Positions 25,201 to 40,200 are shown, numbered from the stretch's first letter. The stretch: DNA of 64,000 nt from Bugula neritina (GCA_964035545.1 OZ037765.1:33169004-33233003), one strand, 5' to 3'. The notes: generated by a model from the sequence alone, not told the origin. Translations and numbers: made by a program.

Positions 25201-28200
25201 TACACACGGCATAGTGGTACTGAGGGCAAGGTGTGCCGTAACCGTCGACGCATTTCTGCAAAAAACAGTAGATTTCTTAATTTAAAGACTGCATTAACTG
25301 GAAACAACATGTTTTTCTATTTATCAAAAAACGTTGCAAGTCATAGAAAAAAACATAAAATGAATGAAAATATAATAAAAGAAATTGCCCAGTAGCTTTC
25401 ATAGGGAATGAATTAACTACAAAACAACAGATGTATACTTCCATACTTAGGGACAGAAAATGAGATGCCATGTCACTAAGGCTACCTTTTCAATCATATC
25501 TTAGCTAAGCGGGTGGGATGTATGAACCCCCACTTTGTTATCCTATTATATCTACCTTGCTAACTCTGACACTGGTTACAACACATTACTGCTGATATTT
25601 AGTCTAGCTAGTACACTATGTCGTATGTTTGTAAAACTGTCTACACTTTCTACTTGGTACTCAGTTGGGGATTCAACTGCATTAGTTATGGGACAAATAA
25701 CTTCTTACAAATATTTTCTGCAATTAAGCTGTTGTACAGATAACACTTGATTAATCAGTTTATAATTCATATCCTTAGAATACTACTCACCATAAAAAGC
25801 ATCCCTACCTAAACAACACAAATTATATTGCAGATTGCACCAACCCAGTGTTCAGCTATACGTACTGCTGGTTGCACCTACATAATGTTCAGCTATATGT
25901 ACTGCATATAACACCTACCCAGTGTTCAGCTATGAATACTGCAGATAACACCTACCCAGCACTCAGCTATACGTACTGCAGGTTACACCTACATAGTGTT
26001 CAGCTATACATACTGCAGGTTACACCTACCCAGTGTTCAGCTATGAGTGCTGCAGGTTACACCTACCCAGCCAACTGGACACGGCTCACACTCAGCTCTG
26101 TACCCAAAGGAATGTTCGGTGGGGGACCTGCCACAAGTTGAGTTACTCTGCGGGGGGTCACATCTACCACACGCTAACTTATTACCATCTCCCTCACAGT
26201 ACCACGAGGCTGCACACCGTAGACATGCCCTGTTCCCTGCAACACAATGTCACGCTAAATGTTCTATCAACTTGTAAAAAATAAGTTTGAGAAAAATAGA
26301 AAGCTTTAAAACCCAGTGAACATATAATGTTGTTTGTCACTAATTTCACCTGTAGGGTAGTACAACTCCGACGCTATATTGGAAAAAACTTTTTATATTC
26401 CTTAAGGAATCGCTGACACACTTTATATATGCAGTATTAGAATATTCATGTATATCTTAGTTATCTTCTACGCTCCATAGACTTAGTATACAACTCCCAG
26501 TCAGTGGATTATCGCTAAGATACATAATATGAATATTTTAATACTGCCTAAATAAAATGCGCAAGAGTTTCTGTAAACATAATATATGCAACAGACTGAG
26601 AGAGATAAGAGATGAACGTTATAGACTGAGAGAGAAGGTGATAGACTGAGAACACGTACAGTACTCCAGCTCTTCCTGCTGACAGCCATAAAGTTCCATC
26701 CGTAGGGAGACATTGCCATTCCACTCTAAAACTAGAAGCCTGATATATCTCCCGTATATCCATGGGTCAAGGTCAAAGTATGTTGTGTCGTTACCATTGG
26801 TTACATTTTCAACAGTGAACTCCACTACAGAACCTGTGAGTCATGAAATGGAATGCAGAGTGTAGAATTTAGAGGCATGTAAGATTTACAGTATCAAACC
26901 TAGCTTCAATAGTGAAACTGTTAGTAGCACTACTAACTTTCACTGTTTAGTAGTAGTACTAACCATAAAAATGATTTTAACACTTTAATAAAAAGCATTA
27001 AAAGTTCTAGCAGTTTCTCTGCTATTATCTGATAAAATCTTCACAACTCGACAGTCTGCATGACTCAGTCAGCTGCACGACTCAACTAACTGAATGACTC
27101 AACCGTCTGGGCAGGTAAATGCTTACCTAGGGTGTCCGCATGCTGAAACCATTCGATGCCATCATTACTAAAGTTGAGTGAGAATCTGCGTATCCAATAT
27201 GGAAGCTGGTCATGACCTTGAACTTTCAGTCCGCTGAATACATATGACTTTTCCATGTCTACCTAAGATATATCATCATACAGTGATGTACTATACAGCA
27301 ATACATTATACAGTATAATATTATATAGTAATACATTATACAGTAATACATTATATAGTAATACATTATATAGTAATACATTATATAGTAATACATTATA
27401 CAGTAATACACTATACAGTAATACATTATATAGTAATACATTATATAGTAATACATTATACAGTAATACACTATACAGTAATACATTATACAGTAATGTA
27501 GATTTGCCCAAGAATTCATCACATTTAAACAAAACGATTGTAGTTGCTGATAAAAAATAACCCGAATTCTCACCTGAATCCAAGGAGCTGAGTCATTAGC
27601 CTGAGGCCTCCATCCACCAGAGAAACCTGCTGCTAGGCCACCCACAATCGGCTCCAGTGTCAGCGCATTGAGCCGGGCTCTGCTGGCAGCAGCATACTCT
27701 TGTTCAGTTGATGCCGTCATCAGGCTGTCTCTAACCCACGCGAACTCTATTCCCACGCTTCCATCACACGCTGAGTTACATAATAGTAGTACTGTGACTA
27801 CTATGACTAAAGTGACTACTATGGCTACTGACTATTACTGCTGTGAGTACTGACTATGACTACTAATAATAGTACTATGAGCACAGTGACTAATAAGACA
27901 ATGACTATGACAATGAATAATGTGACTATGAATAATGTGACTATTACTACTGTGACTGGTATGACTACTATAATTATGTCTGCTATCACTACTATAACTA
28001 TGAATATGACTTTTGACTGACTCTTGACTATTACAACTATGACTATAACTACTATGACTACTACAAGCTGACAGGTACCTACCGAAAGGTTCACTGTAGT
28101 ACCCCGGCACCACGGCCCTCAGCTCCCCTGTGTTCTCATCCACCTTCTGGTCACTGGGTATAGCTGAGAACCAAGTGTCTAGTATACAGGTATTGGATAT

Positions 28201-31200
28201 CTCATACGTGACGTTAGCGGTGGTGCCCCGAGTGGGGGAACCCTTGTCCGTTATGACCACAGTATAGGTTAGGTTGGTGTTTAGAGGGTAGATTTGTCGG
28301 TAGATGTCGAGTGTGTTGTTGGCAATCTCAGAGAAAGGTGGACTGTGTAATGATATAGTGAGGACAATAATGTACTGGTAGGTAGATGAATAGATGCTGA
28401 AACACACACCATACACATAGAGCTGATCTTTAACTTATAAAACGAATAAGTTACAAAGATAAATTGAAGGATTTAAATTTGAATTTTGTATTGTCAAGGG
28501 AAACCTTAGCTCAGAAGGCGTGGAGTTTATCACAATTATAATTTGTGTTGAAGCTTAAGATGAAAATCATCATTAAAAATGGTTACATAAAATATATAAA
28601 TTTATTACAATTTTGGAGATTTTTAAAATATTTGAACATAAAAATTATATTTGGGAGTTATCATCTCATAAGACAGTTGACTGTAGAGATGTTATTCACA
28701 GCTAACCTTAGTTCAGGAATTGTCCTCTGATAGATAAGGACAGCGTTGGAGGTGCTGTCGGCATCAGTGGCGTTGAGTTTGAGGTAAGGTTCAGGGGTCA
28801 TTGGGGGAACTCCTTTGACAAAATATTCCCTGATGTCCAGCAGGGGGCAATTGTCGTTAAGATCATTTAAATTCACCTGTAAATAATACATTCACCTGTA
28901 AACAATACATTTAGCTGTAAATAATATATTTAGCTGTAAATAATATATTTTCTTGTAAATAATACTAATTATTCAGAAGTTATAATTATTTTGATGATAA
29001 AAACAACTCAGGGCTAGATGCTGTCAGCAGCGCTATACAAAGTTGCTTAGAAAACTGCAATCAGCAATAAAACATCACAAGATTTACTTACAATAACTAA
29101 CTTATGATTCATAAGATGACACATAATATAAGTAATGTCTGACACTTTTATCTCACTGAGTTGACACATTATATATACTAGTATTACTACCATCATTGTG
29201 AAGAGACAACTGAAGTGGTCTGGCCATGTGGTAAGAATGGATGATAACCGGCTACCAAAAAAGACCATGTGCTCTGAGCTGAACACTGGAAATCGCTCAC
29301 AGGGTGGTCAGAGGAAAAGGTATAAAGACACTCTACACGAGAGCCTTAAGCAGTGTTTCATTCGACCACAGACCTGGGAAGTTCAGGCCTTGGACAGAAA
29401 AAATTGGAGAACTGTTGTGCATCAAGGGACAGCGATTTTTGAACAACAACAACGCCAAAAACGAGAGCACAAACGGTTGCTAAGGAAAAACAGGGAGTTA
29501 TGCTCTGTTACACACCCATCAGTGACTGACTCTAGTAACATTTGTCCTCACTGTGGCAAATTATGCCGATCTCGAATTGGGCTTGTGAGTCACCTCAGAA
29601 CTCACAACCTCTAGTAGGATTTTACGGATTTTCGAACTGGAACGGATTACGGATCACGGCACAGACTAGGGCTTGCAAGCAGACATCATACTCGTCACAC
29701 GAGGGATTGCTGACACACACTAGTATTATAGTGAGTTGACACATTACATACACTAGTATTATAGTAAGCTGACACATTAGATATACTAGTATTTTAGTGA
29801 GTTGACACATTACATATACTAGTATTTTAGTGAGTTGACACATTACATATACTAGTATTATAGTGAGTTGACACATTACATATACTAGTATTATAGTGAG
29901 TTGACACATTATATATACTAGTATTATAGTAAGCTGACACATTACATATACTAGTATTATAGTGAGTTGACACATTACATATACTAGTATTATAGTGAGT
30001 TGACACATTACATATACTAGTATTATAGTGAGTTGACACATTATATATACTAGTATTATAGTAAGCTGACACATTACATATACTAGTATTATAGTAAGTT
30101 GACACATTATATATACTAGTATTATAGTGAGTTGACACATTACATATACTAGTATTATAGTGAGTTGACACATTACATATACTAGTATTATAGTGAGTTG
30201 ACACATTACATATACTAGTATTTTAGTGAGTTGACACATTACATACACTAGTATTATAGTAAGCTGACACATTAGATATACTAGTATTTTAGTGAGTTGA
30301 CACATTACATATACTAGTATTTTAGTGAGTTGACACATTACATATACTAGTATTATAGTGAGTTGACACATTACATATACTAGTATTATAGTGAGTTGAC
30401 ACATTATATATACTAGTATTATAGTAAGCTGACACATTACATATACTAGTATTATAGTGAGTTGACACATTACATATACTAGTATTATAGTGAGTTGACA
30501 CATTACATATACTAGTATTATAGTGAGTTGACACATTACATATACTAGTATTATAGTGAGTTGACACATTACATACACTAGTATTATAGTAAGCTGACAC
30601 ATTATATATACTAGTATTTTAGTGAGTTGACACATTACATATACTAGTATTTTAGTGAGTTGACACATTACATATACTAGTATTATAGTGAGTTGACACA
30701 TTACATATACTAGTATTATAGTGAGTTGACACATTATATATACTAGTATTATAGTAAGCTGACACATTACATATACTAGTATTATAGTGAGTTGACACAT
30801 TACATATACTAGTATTATAGTGAGTTGACACATTACATATACTAGTATTATAGTGAGTTGACACATTATGTATACTAGTATTATAGTAAGTTGACACATT
30901 ATATATACTAGTATTATAGTGAGTTGACACATTACATATACTAGTATTATAGTGAGTTGACACATTACATATACTAGTATTATAGTGAGTTGACACATTA
31001 CATATACTAGTATTTTAGTGAGTTGACACATTACATATACTAGTATTATAGTGAGTTGACACATTACATATACTAGTATTATAGTGAGTTGACACATTAT
31101 ATATACTAGTATTATAGTAAGCTGACACATTACATATACTAGTATTATAGTAAGTTGACACATTATATATACTAGTATTATAGTGAGTTGACACATTACA

Positions 31201-34200
31201 TATACTAGTATTTTAGTGAGTTGACACATTACATATACTAGTATTATAGTGAGTTGACACATTACATATACTAGTATTTTAGTGAGTTGACACATTACAT
31301 ATACTAGTATTATAGTGAGTTGACACATTACATATACTAGCATTATAGTGAGTTGACACATTACATATACTAGTATTATAGTAAGCTGACACATTAGATA
31401 TACTAGTATTATAGTAAGCTGACACATTAGATATACTAGTATTATAGTGAGTTGACACATTACATATACTAGTATTATAGTAAGCTGACACATTATATAT
31501 ACTAGTATTATAGTAAGTTGACACATTACATATACTAGTATTATAGTGAGTTGACACATTATATATACTAGTATTATAGTGAGTTGACACATTATATATA
31601 CTAGTATTTTAGTGAGTTGACACATTACATATACTAGTATTATAGTGAGTTGACACATTACATATACTAGTATTTTAGTGAGTTGACACATTATATATAC
31701 TAGTATTATAGTGAGTTGACACATTACATATACTAGTATTATAGTGAGTTGACACATTACATATACTAGTATTATAGTGAGTTGACACATTACATATACT
31801 AGTATTTTAGTGAGTTGACACATTACATATACTAGTATTATAGTGAGTTGACACATTACATATACTAGTATTATAGTGAGTTGACACATTATATATACTA
31901 GTATTATAGTAAGCTGACACATTACATATACTAGTATTTTAGTGAGTTGACACATTACATATACTAGTATTATAGTGAGTTGACACATTACATATACTAG
32001 CATTATAGTGAGTTGACACATTACATATACTAGTATTATAGTAAGCTGACACATTAGATATACTAGTATTATAGTAAGCTGACACATTAGATATACTAGT
32101 ATTATAGTGAGTTGACACATTACATATACTAGTATTATAGTAAGCTGACACATTATATATACTAGTATTATAGTAAGTTGACACATTACATATACTAGTA
32201 TTATAGTGAGTTGACACATTATATATACTAGTATTATAGTGAGCTGACACATTACATATACTAGTATTATAGTGAGTTGACACATTATATATACTAGTAT
32301 TATAGTGAGTTGACACATTACATATACTAGTATTTTAGTGAGTTGACACATTACATATACTAGTATTATAGTGAGTTGACACATTACATATACTAGTATT
32401 ATAGTGAGCTGACACATTACATATACTAGTATTATAGTGAGTTGACACATTACATATACTAGTATTACAGTGAGTTGACACATTACATATACTAGTATTA
32501 TAGTGAGTTGACACATTACATATACTAGTATTATAGTGAGTTGACACATTACATATACTAGTATTATAGTGAGTTGACACATTACATATACTAGTATTAT
32601 AGTGAGTTGACACATTACATATACTAGTATTTTAGTGAGTTGACACATTACATATACTAGTATTATAGTGAGTTGACACATTACATATACTAGTATTATA
32701 GTAGGTTGACACATTACATATACTAGTATTATAGTGAGTTGACACATTACATATACTAGTATTATAGTGAGTTGACACATTACATATACTAGTATTATAG
32801 TGAGTTGACACATTATATATACTAGTATTATAGTAAGCTGACACATTAGATTTACTAGTATTATAGTAAGCTGACACATTAGATATACTAGTATTTTAGT
32901 GAGTTGACACATTAGATATACTAGTATTTTAGTGAGTTGACACATTACATATACTAGTATTATAGTGAGTTGACACATTACATATACTAGTATTATAGTG
33001 AGTTGACACATTACATATACTAGTATTATAGTGAGTTGACACATTACATATACTAGTATTATAGTGAGTTGACACATTACATATACTAGTATTATAGTAA
33101 GTTGACACATTACATATACTAGTATTTTAGTGAGTTGACACATTATATATACTAGTATTTTAGTGAGCTGACACATTACATATACTAGTATTATAGTGAG
33201 TTGACACATTATATATACTAGTATTTTAGTGAGCTGACACATTATATATACTAGTATTATAGTGAGTTGACACATTATATATACTAGTATTTTAGTGAGT
33301 TGACACATTATATATACTAGTATTTTAGTAAGCTGACACCTTGACTGTGATCTGACCAGTGAGAGCAGGTACTTTGAGGTAGTCAATGACCTCTACAATG
33401 AGCGTGTAGTAAGTGGAGACCTCATAGTCAACTGGTGAAAACAGAGTAACAAGCATGGTTTCCGTGGTAACCTCAAAGATCTCTACACCAGTCGCGTTAT
33501 CTACAAAATAGAGATTGGTGTAAGCTGCTAATAAAGATGTTTATACCCGTACTACCAATACTAATACTTTGTAATACTGATTATGACACCCTACTGTACT
33601 ACTAATATTAATGCTCATGATAAATACTTGTAATACGTACTAATACATGTAATATTAGTAAACATATTGTATTAAATGATGCTATATAAGATCAGTTGAA
33701 ATAAAGTTGAAAAATACTAAAAATACTTGTGTAAATTATCCCCAAAAACACAATACTAGTACATAGGTTAGAGAAATGTCATAAATGCATACTAATTGAC
33801 AATAAAATTTGTAATATTGGGTTTTACATTATAATAAAGTCAACATGAAATTAAAAGAATTGCTTTTTTGGTACGAGCAAATGTTGGTAAATTTATACGC
33901 AGAGTCTACCAGCCTGAAACATAATAAAAACATTTAACACTGAAATACACGACGGCAACTAAAAGCTAAGAGTCTCTGTCTCACCATCTGGTGTGATAAC
34001 AGCTGGCCCATCACACTCCACAAAGGAAACATCTACCCCCGATACAGACAGAGTGGTGTAAGTGTAGTTTACAGGAGCAGGGACAGCGGCAGCAGCAGCA
34101 GCCTCATTCGCTGACGTAGCATTCTTCATAGTGATATGTTTAGCTTCATTTCCTAACACAGAGAAGACACAGTGATGGTTAGATGGAGCACAGTATAATA

Positions 34201-37200
34201 TACATCCAGCAGTAGCAACTTGTACTCATAAAGAATACTGTTTGCATGACCAAATAAAAAAGCAGACGATTGGTTTTATGCATTTTATACTAGGTTGTCT
34301 CCATTTAAATTTTCCTTTGCTTTAAACGTTCTCTGCTACACCCTGGCACTACATCTGTTACAAAGTTGATGAAATAAAAGTTGAGCTTTGGCCCGTGGAC
34401 AAATAAAATGCAGTCCATACAATACAACACACTACAATACTGTATCTTATACTGCCTTGCAATGACAATATGCTACTACTACAATTTATATTGCACTACA
34501 GTACAATGTCTTGCAGCTCGTAATAATAGTACAGCAAACCATAATACAATATATTATACTGCCATGAAATGATAATAAACTACTTTTATTATAATACAAT
34601 GCAATATCTTGCAGGTCTTAGTATAAGAGAGGCACCTCGTAGGATGTTGACTTGGAAAGGAGGACCAGCAGAGAATGAGTCAGCAAGAACTATCCTCTCG
34701 ATGATGCCGTCTACGTGGAAGTCCTCATCAATGTAGACAATATAGTCCCTGGGGGGCTCCTCCAACTCGTCTAGTATAAAGTCAAAGTCTGTGAGGTCAA
34801 TCAGCAGCTCAGAGCCACACCCCTCTCTCTCAGTATGGAAGATGGTGAAGTGGTACCTTTCCCCTATCTAATATATTTGCATAAATCATACTTTCAGCAA
34901 TAAAGAAAAAACAACACAGGTTCGTGCTAATTTTAAAACTTGGTACTAAAACAAATCACTAAAAGAAATAATTTTTTTAAAATCAATTAAATTGAGTAAA
35001 AAATGAGTTTAGGAAACCTCCAGTTGCAGCTGGACTTCCTCGTCTGGCAAATCAGAAGTTATGGAACACGCTCCGCCAACAACATACCCTAGTTGGGGGG
35101 TGAGTACAGCGCCCCCTACAACAGCAACCAAACTCAAGGCTAATACCAGACCACTATGCAGAAATATGAGAACAAACATAAATTTACACTCACAGAATGA
35201 ACTTTGGAACTGGTATTTAAAAATAAGAAAAGCCCCAAATAATATACTAAACCTTATTCACAAGTTCACCTTATTCTGTAGAATAAACTCACCCTGTTCT
35301 GCAGCTCTACTGATGTTGACATGTTTACAGATTTTCACTGAATCACTTTCCTCATTGAACACCTAGAAACAAACTACTTAGCTTTTCAACAAATAAAGTA
35401 GGAAAAGATACTAAATTGACCTAAAAGAGAATCTAAATCTGAACCTCCTTTACTGACTTAAACACACGCTGCCATTTACGCTATGCTTGGCTAAATTCAC
35501 CACAAAGATGACTGCATCGTCCAAGCTTTTAAAAAGTATATTATAGTGCTGTTCACACTACAGAAGAGATCATAGTGTTGCTAGCCACACCCACCTGCAG
35601 CACCAACTTCCTGTTTAGATACAGCCACATCATCTCACCACCTGAGAGAGAAATAGTCTCATTTCCTTGAAACACAAACCCGGTACGGATGGCTGAGGTG
35701 AAGCCCAGATTGGAAGGAATGCCAGAGCAGTCTGTTTGTCCCTCATCCAACCAACCCATGTGGTCCACAGGGTAGAAGTCGGTAGACGAAAACCTAAAGT
35801 GTATTGTTACTAGATGTTTCAGAGGTTAGGTGAGAAGAATAAAATGTTAGCTGGGATTTGAACTCCTGTTGGATGGAACTGTCTAGTGTTGGGTGCTCTT
35901 ACACTTCCCCCCACCAAACCCTTGACAAAAAGTTCAACTATTAGTTTCATATAAGCTTTCTCCACACTATACAGAGCGTACATTGACTTAGTAGTTAGGA
36001 TATCTTGTGAATTCTGCCATATACAACTGAACAAAAATATCATAAAAACAAAATATTAATAAAACACAAAACACCTCCACATGTTTGAGATTTTCACCTG
36101 TGTGCTCCTTCAGACGCGACTCCTTTAAGTACAAGCGTACTCTCAAACTCAAAGGTCATGTCCTCCACATATCTGAACCAATCAGAGAAGGTGTCTGTGC
36201 TGGGCGTGTTTGAAATAGCTAGCCACGCCCCAAAGGGACTGGGCACATACGTAGGAGAGTTTATGGTGTACGACAAGGGAAACCCAGTGAAGTCAACATG
36301 GTGGATGCTACAGCATAAGATATAATGTAAATGTTTTACCCAATCTTATCATAATTACACATATTAAAAAGTTATCCAATGATTCAAAAAGAAACATTTT
36401 CAACAAATTTGTTTTCACTAAAGCAAACTGTGTACAGAAAAATCTAAAAATTAAAGAATTTTCTAAAAACTTGCAAAAAGTAAATTTTATAAATAGTCTA
36501 AAAAATTATTCAAAGTAAAGAAATATCAACAACTATAACGACTGATAAGTATTCACATTAACCAACCGATAATGTTGAGTCATCCTTACCTGAAGTCATA
36601 ATACTTGATGGGCAAAGAAATATCTCCCAACTCAGTTGACACATTCTTTCCTACAATAACACTATTTTTTATATACTATCCTATATACTCTCTTACAGTA
36701 TATACTCTCTTATGCAATATCTTATATACAGTGACCTGTATGATGACTATAATAAGAAGATAATTTACATAGGAGTTATCTGCACATGAAAATAACCGAG
36801 AGATGTTTAGCTTGTACCAATAATGTGAAGTTCAGTAAACAAAAAAATAAAACCCAACTTCAAGAAACAGACATGAATTCAGTTAAATACTTTTAATAAC
36901 AAATCTGAATGTGCTTCAAAATTCAGCAACGAAATAAAGAAATGTTAGCTACAAGTTATCACATTTTTAACAAAATATTCCACATTGTAATAAAAACTAA
37001 ATTATAATGCAAAATACAAACACAGTAACGTATTATAAGTATAACTATGAGTATATTGCATTGCATTCAATTAAGAGTTATAAATATTATGATGTACTAT
37101 TTCTGTCACAATGTAGTTTAAACACAAAGCAAAACCCATTTACAACCAGTCTACTGAGACACTGATACACAGAGATACTAGAATGAACTGTAGCAGACGT

Positions 37201-40200
37201 ACGTGTATCGAGTAGAGAGACAAAGCTGACAGGGGAGCTGGCAGCAGAGTGATCGCTGCCGATACGGAGATACACAACACAGATGTATATAGTGTTGTCT
37301 AACACCCCCTCAGACTCGAAGAATGTGTGGTTTGCTGTTCCGTTGACCGTAGCATTGAGATCTACGCCATTGGCTAGTGGAGTCCAGCATTGTACAAAAA
37401 AACTACAAGTAGAGATGTGTGAGCAGCACAGGGAGGCAACTACGGAATATTTATACAAAGTAGTAGGGGGTGTTGTAGAAGTTAAGGCTCTATATCACAA
37501 AAATAAAGAAAATTTAATATCTATAATAAAATGACCCAAATGTAGAGCATGCAGTGCTATGAAAAGTATTTTGCTTCTGAAGTTTTTGATTAGACAAATT
37601 ATAAAATATACAGTGCAAATAAATATGACTGTAAAATTTTGCTTAATTATAACTCCTTAAATACGATGAAAATAGTTAAATAAAATTGTCAGATTTTGTT
37701 TGAATGGTAAACACACTGAGTAGTTAGTAGCAATTTAGAATTTTCTGCCAGCAACAAAAAATTCTTTTTTTAAGTCAAAGTAAGCTTTCTAAAACAATTC
37801 AATTTATCTAAGTAAAAATAATTATTAAAAAGCTTCACTGACCTGTAGTTTGTATAATCAACAATTTCCACTCCACTCTCATTGTAAGCAGACCAGTTCA
37901 GGTCTATCACATTGATGCTGGGTTGACTATAACTCAGATTAAATGGAGCACACGTAATGGTGGTTGGATCTCCTTTGTACCAGCTAGAGGAAAGCAGACT
38001 AACGCCACTAGTTAAGGGAGGATAAGAGCACGTCGCCGCACCATCGACTGTGATATTAGGATATAGCAGGGAATCATAAACAGCACAGCCACATTGCAGC
38101 GACGTTGTGTCTAGACTAACGCTACCCATACTGATGGAAGTAAAAGCATTTTCAGCTATTGTGGAAATTGGATTGCCCGAGAAATCGGCGGTTAGTTCAA
38201 GGGAAATACTATCGGAGCCTCCAATCTTAGGGATGTGGTATAAGTGATTGCCAGAGAAATCTATGCTAGTCAGCGAATCACAGTTGTCAAACAGACCGGC
38301 AGCTATGAAGGTCAGCTGATTATCTCGAATAGATAACGTCTGCAGAGAGACAGCGTTGTCCAGCAGGTCAGCTTGAAGATGGGTGATCTGGTTAGAGTCG
38401 AGAACCAAACTCGTCATTGTAGTTTCGGTATCGAATGAGTCATCCGGGATTTCACTGATGAGATTCCCCGTAAAGTCAATGACGTCTAGACCAAGAACAG
38501 AAATGGCTGAGCCAGGATACTGAGTCAGCAAGTTGTTCTGTAAGTTGAGGACGCCAACCGACAGCCCTACAAACGTCACTGGAAGCAGCGAGGATAAACC
38601 GTTGTCGTTCAGAGAAAGAGTAGTTACCGAAGACGCATTGAACATGGCGCCCAAGATGTCTGCCAAACCATTATTAGATAAGTCGACAGATGAGTAACTC
38701 ACTTTGAACGCAGCTTCTTCGACATAAGTGATGAGATTATGGCTGAGATCTAGTTTATTACCAGAAATATCGTAGAAAGAGTGACTCGGAACATGTCTGA
38801 TCTGGTTGTAACCGAGATAAATGTAGGAGTATGTGCCGGTATTAAACGCGTATTCTCTCAGATATTTCACAGCATTTCCTGTCAAGTAGAGGTATGATAT
38901 GGAGCAGTCGACAAAAGCATTTGAGTCGATGTAAGCAATTTTATTATCCCTGAAGTAAATATGAGTTGCAGACGTCTGGTTGAATGTATCCGTCTGTATC
39001 GAAGTAATCATGTTGCTGTCTAGAGTCAGAAAAGTGAAAGTGATGTGGTGAAAATCTTTAGAGGTCTTTGAGAGCTCTGTGAGTCTGTTGTGACCTAAAT
39101 CCAAAGCATACATAGAAGAAAGATGGCTGAAGGTGTTGTCCCCGAGGTAAGCAATCTCATTGTTACTCACGTAGAACCTGTCTAGAGCTGTGCAGTCGGG
39201 AAACATAGAGCTGTTGAGCCAACTGATCCGATTGGACGTCATGGACAAGTAGCTGAGGCTGGTACAGTTTTGAAATGTCGTAGGACTGATTATTGATATT
39301 CGATTGTCATCTAAGAAAAGTTGTAGGAGATTGGTCAATTGGGCGAAGGTGCTGGTGTGAGTGAAGTCTATTTGATTACTCCGCAGGTTCAGGATTGTGA
39401 GGGATTCTGGGAAAGCATTATCCTCGATGGTCACAATTAGGTTGTTCTACAAGACACATCATCTTTTATAGATAGTGTACAAATATACTGAGCTGTAATT
39501 CGTACCATTCCAATGCGTATGCAATTGACTAGGACTAAGACTGAGTCATTACTCTAATTATCAAAAGCCAATAACATTCTCATAAAATTATTATATAAAT
39601 AAAACAATAATTTATGAACTAAACTACCAGCAAAAATCTAATTCAAATGGTACTTTGCGGCAAAAAAGAACATAACTCCGAATTCTGTGACCACTAAACT
39701 TACAATATCAGGTAGTAACAGCATAGTAAATTACTCACCTCAAGGTAAAGATCAGTGAGAAGGGAGTGATTAGAGAATGAGTTTGACTCAATTACTGTTA
39801 GTTTGTTATAGTTGAGAGTGAGTACACTGATAGCTAACAAACTATTGCTGTCCGTGATAGACTCAGGTAAGTACTGTATGAGGTTGCTACCCAAATCTCT
39901 AGAAGTACAAATAATATATTGAAGTTTTCTATCAATAGAAATTATAGAAGTAGAGAAATTAGTCATATTAAAATAAGTAATTGTTAGTCTGTAAAAAGAA
40001 TCCATATTGATACCTAATTTATAATAAAAAGCGCATTTATATGTATTTTTAGTACTACTTTCTCTTACAACCTCTAATTACACTAGGCTAGCTAACGAAA
40101 AATGTTTAAAATGAGAAAAATAATGCTTTTTACAATAAAATTGACAGGTGAATCAACGTTTCATTCACCTATTGACAATTGTAAAGAGAATTGTAAATTA

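Larger units (their letters stand above)
23504..26236 (-). other. Large gene exons 30-34: cysteine-rich (GCC2/TNFR-like) and EGF-like modules
   Basis: Exons: 26067-26236, 25096-25255, 24303-24613, 23774-24026, 23504-23664. Exons 30 and 31 have paired CxxC spacing. Exon 32 has CxxCPAGYSS of the ephrin-receptor/GCC2 type and ends as an EGF ([17 protein letters not shown]). Exons 33 and 34 carry EGF-like modules ([22 protein letters not shown]). DVDEC and DLNEC suggest calcium-binding EGFs. The intron after exon 33 appears to use a GC donor. Confidence 0.85.
28083..34152 (-). other. Large gene exons 23-26: two cadherin-like repeats
   Basis: Exons: 33985-34152, 33340-33500, 28707-28876, 28083-28342. 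Exon 24 has cadherin features ([15 protein letters not shown]). Exon 25 opens with the linker [10 protein letters not shown], matching the calcium-binding DxNDNxP motif, followed by LNATDADS. Exon 26 has [14 protein letters not shown]. The first repeat is degenerate, with no clear DRE motif. The intron between exons 24 and 25 is 4.5 kb and almost entirely minisatellite. Confidence 0.8.

Noticed and set aside
29198-29614. Active retrotransposon or host zinc-finger gene
   Set aside because: Only the reverse-transcriptase ORF tail with its terminal C2H2-like finger is present; the polymerase and endonuclease are missing.
29725-33339. CRISPR-like regular array
   Set aside because: Units are directly adjacent with no unique spacers, and the context is an animal intron.
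29622-33386. A 1254-residue open frame on the minus strand made of an 11-residue repeat
   Set aside because: It is a stop-free frame of the 33-bp intronic minisatellite. It overlaps exon 24 in a different frame, and the exon's own frame stops five codons into the intron.
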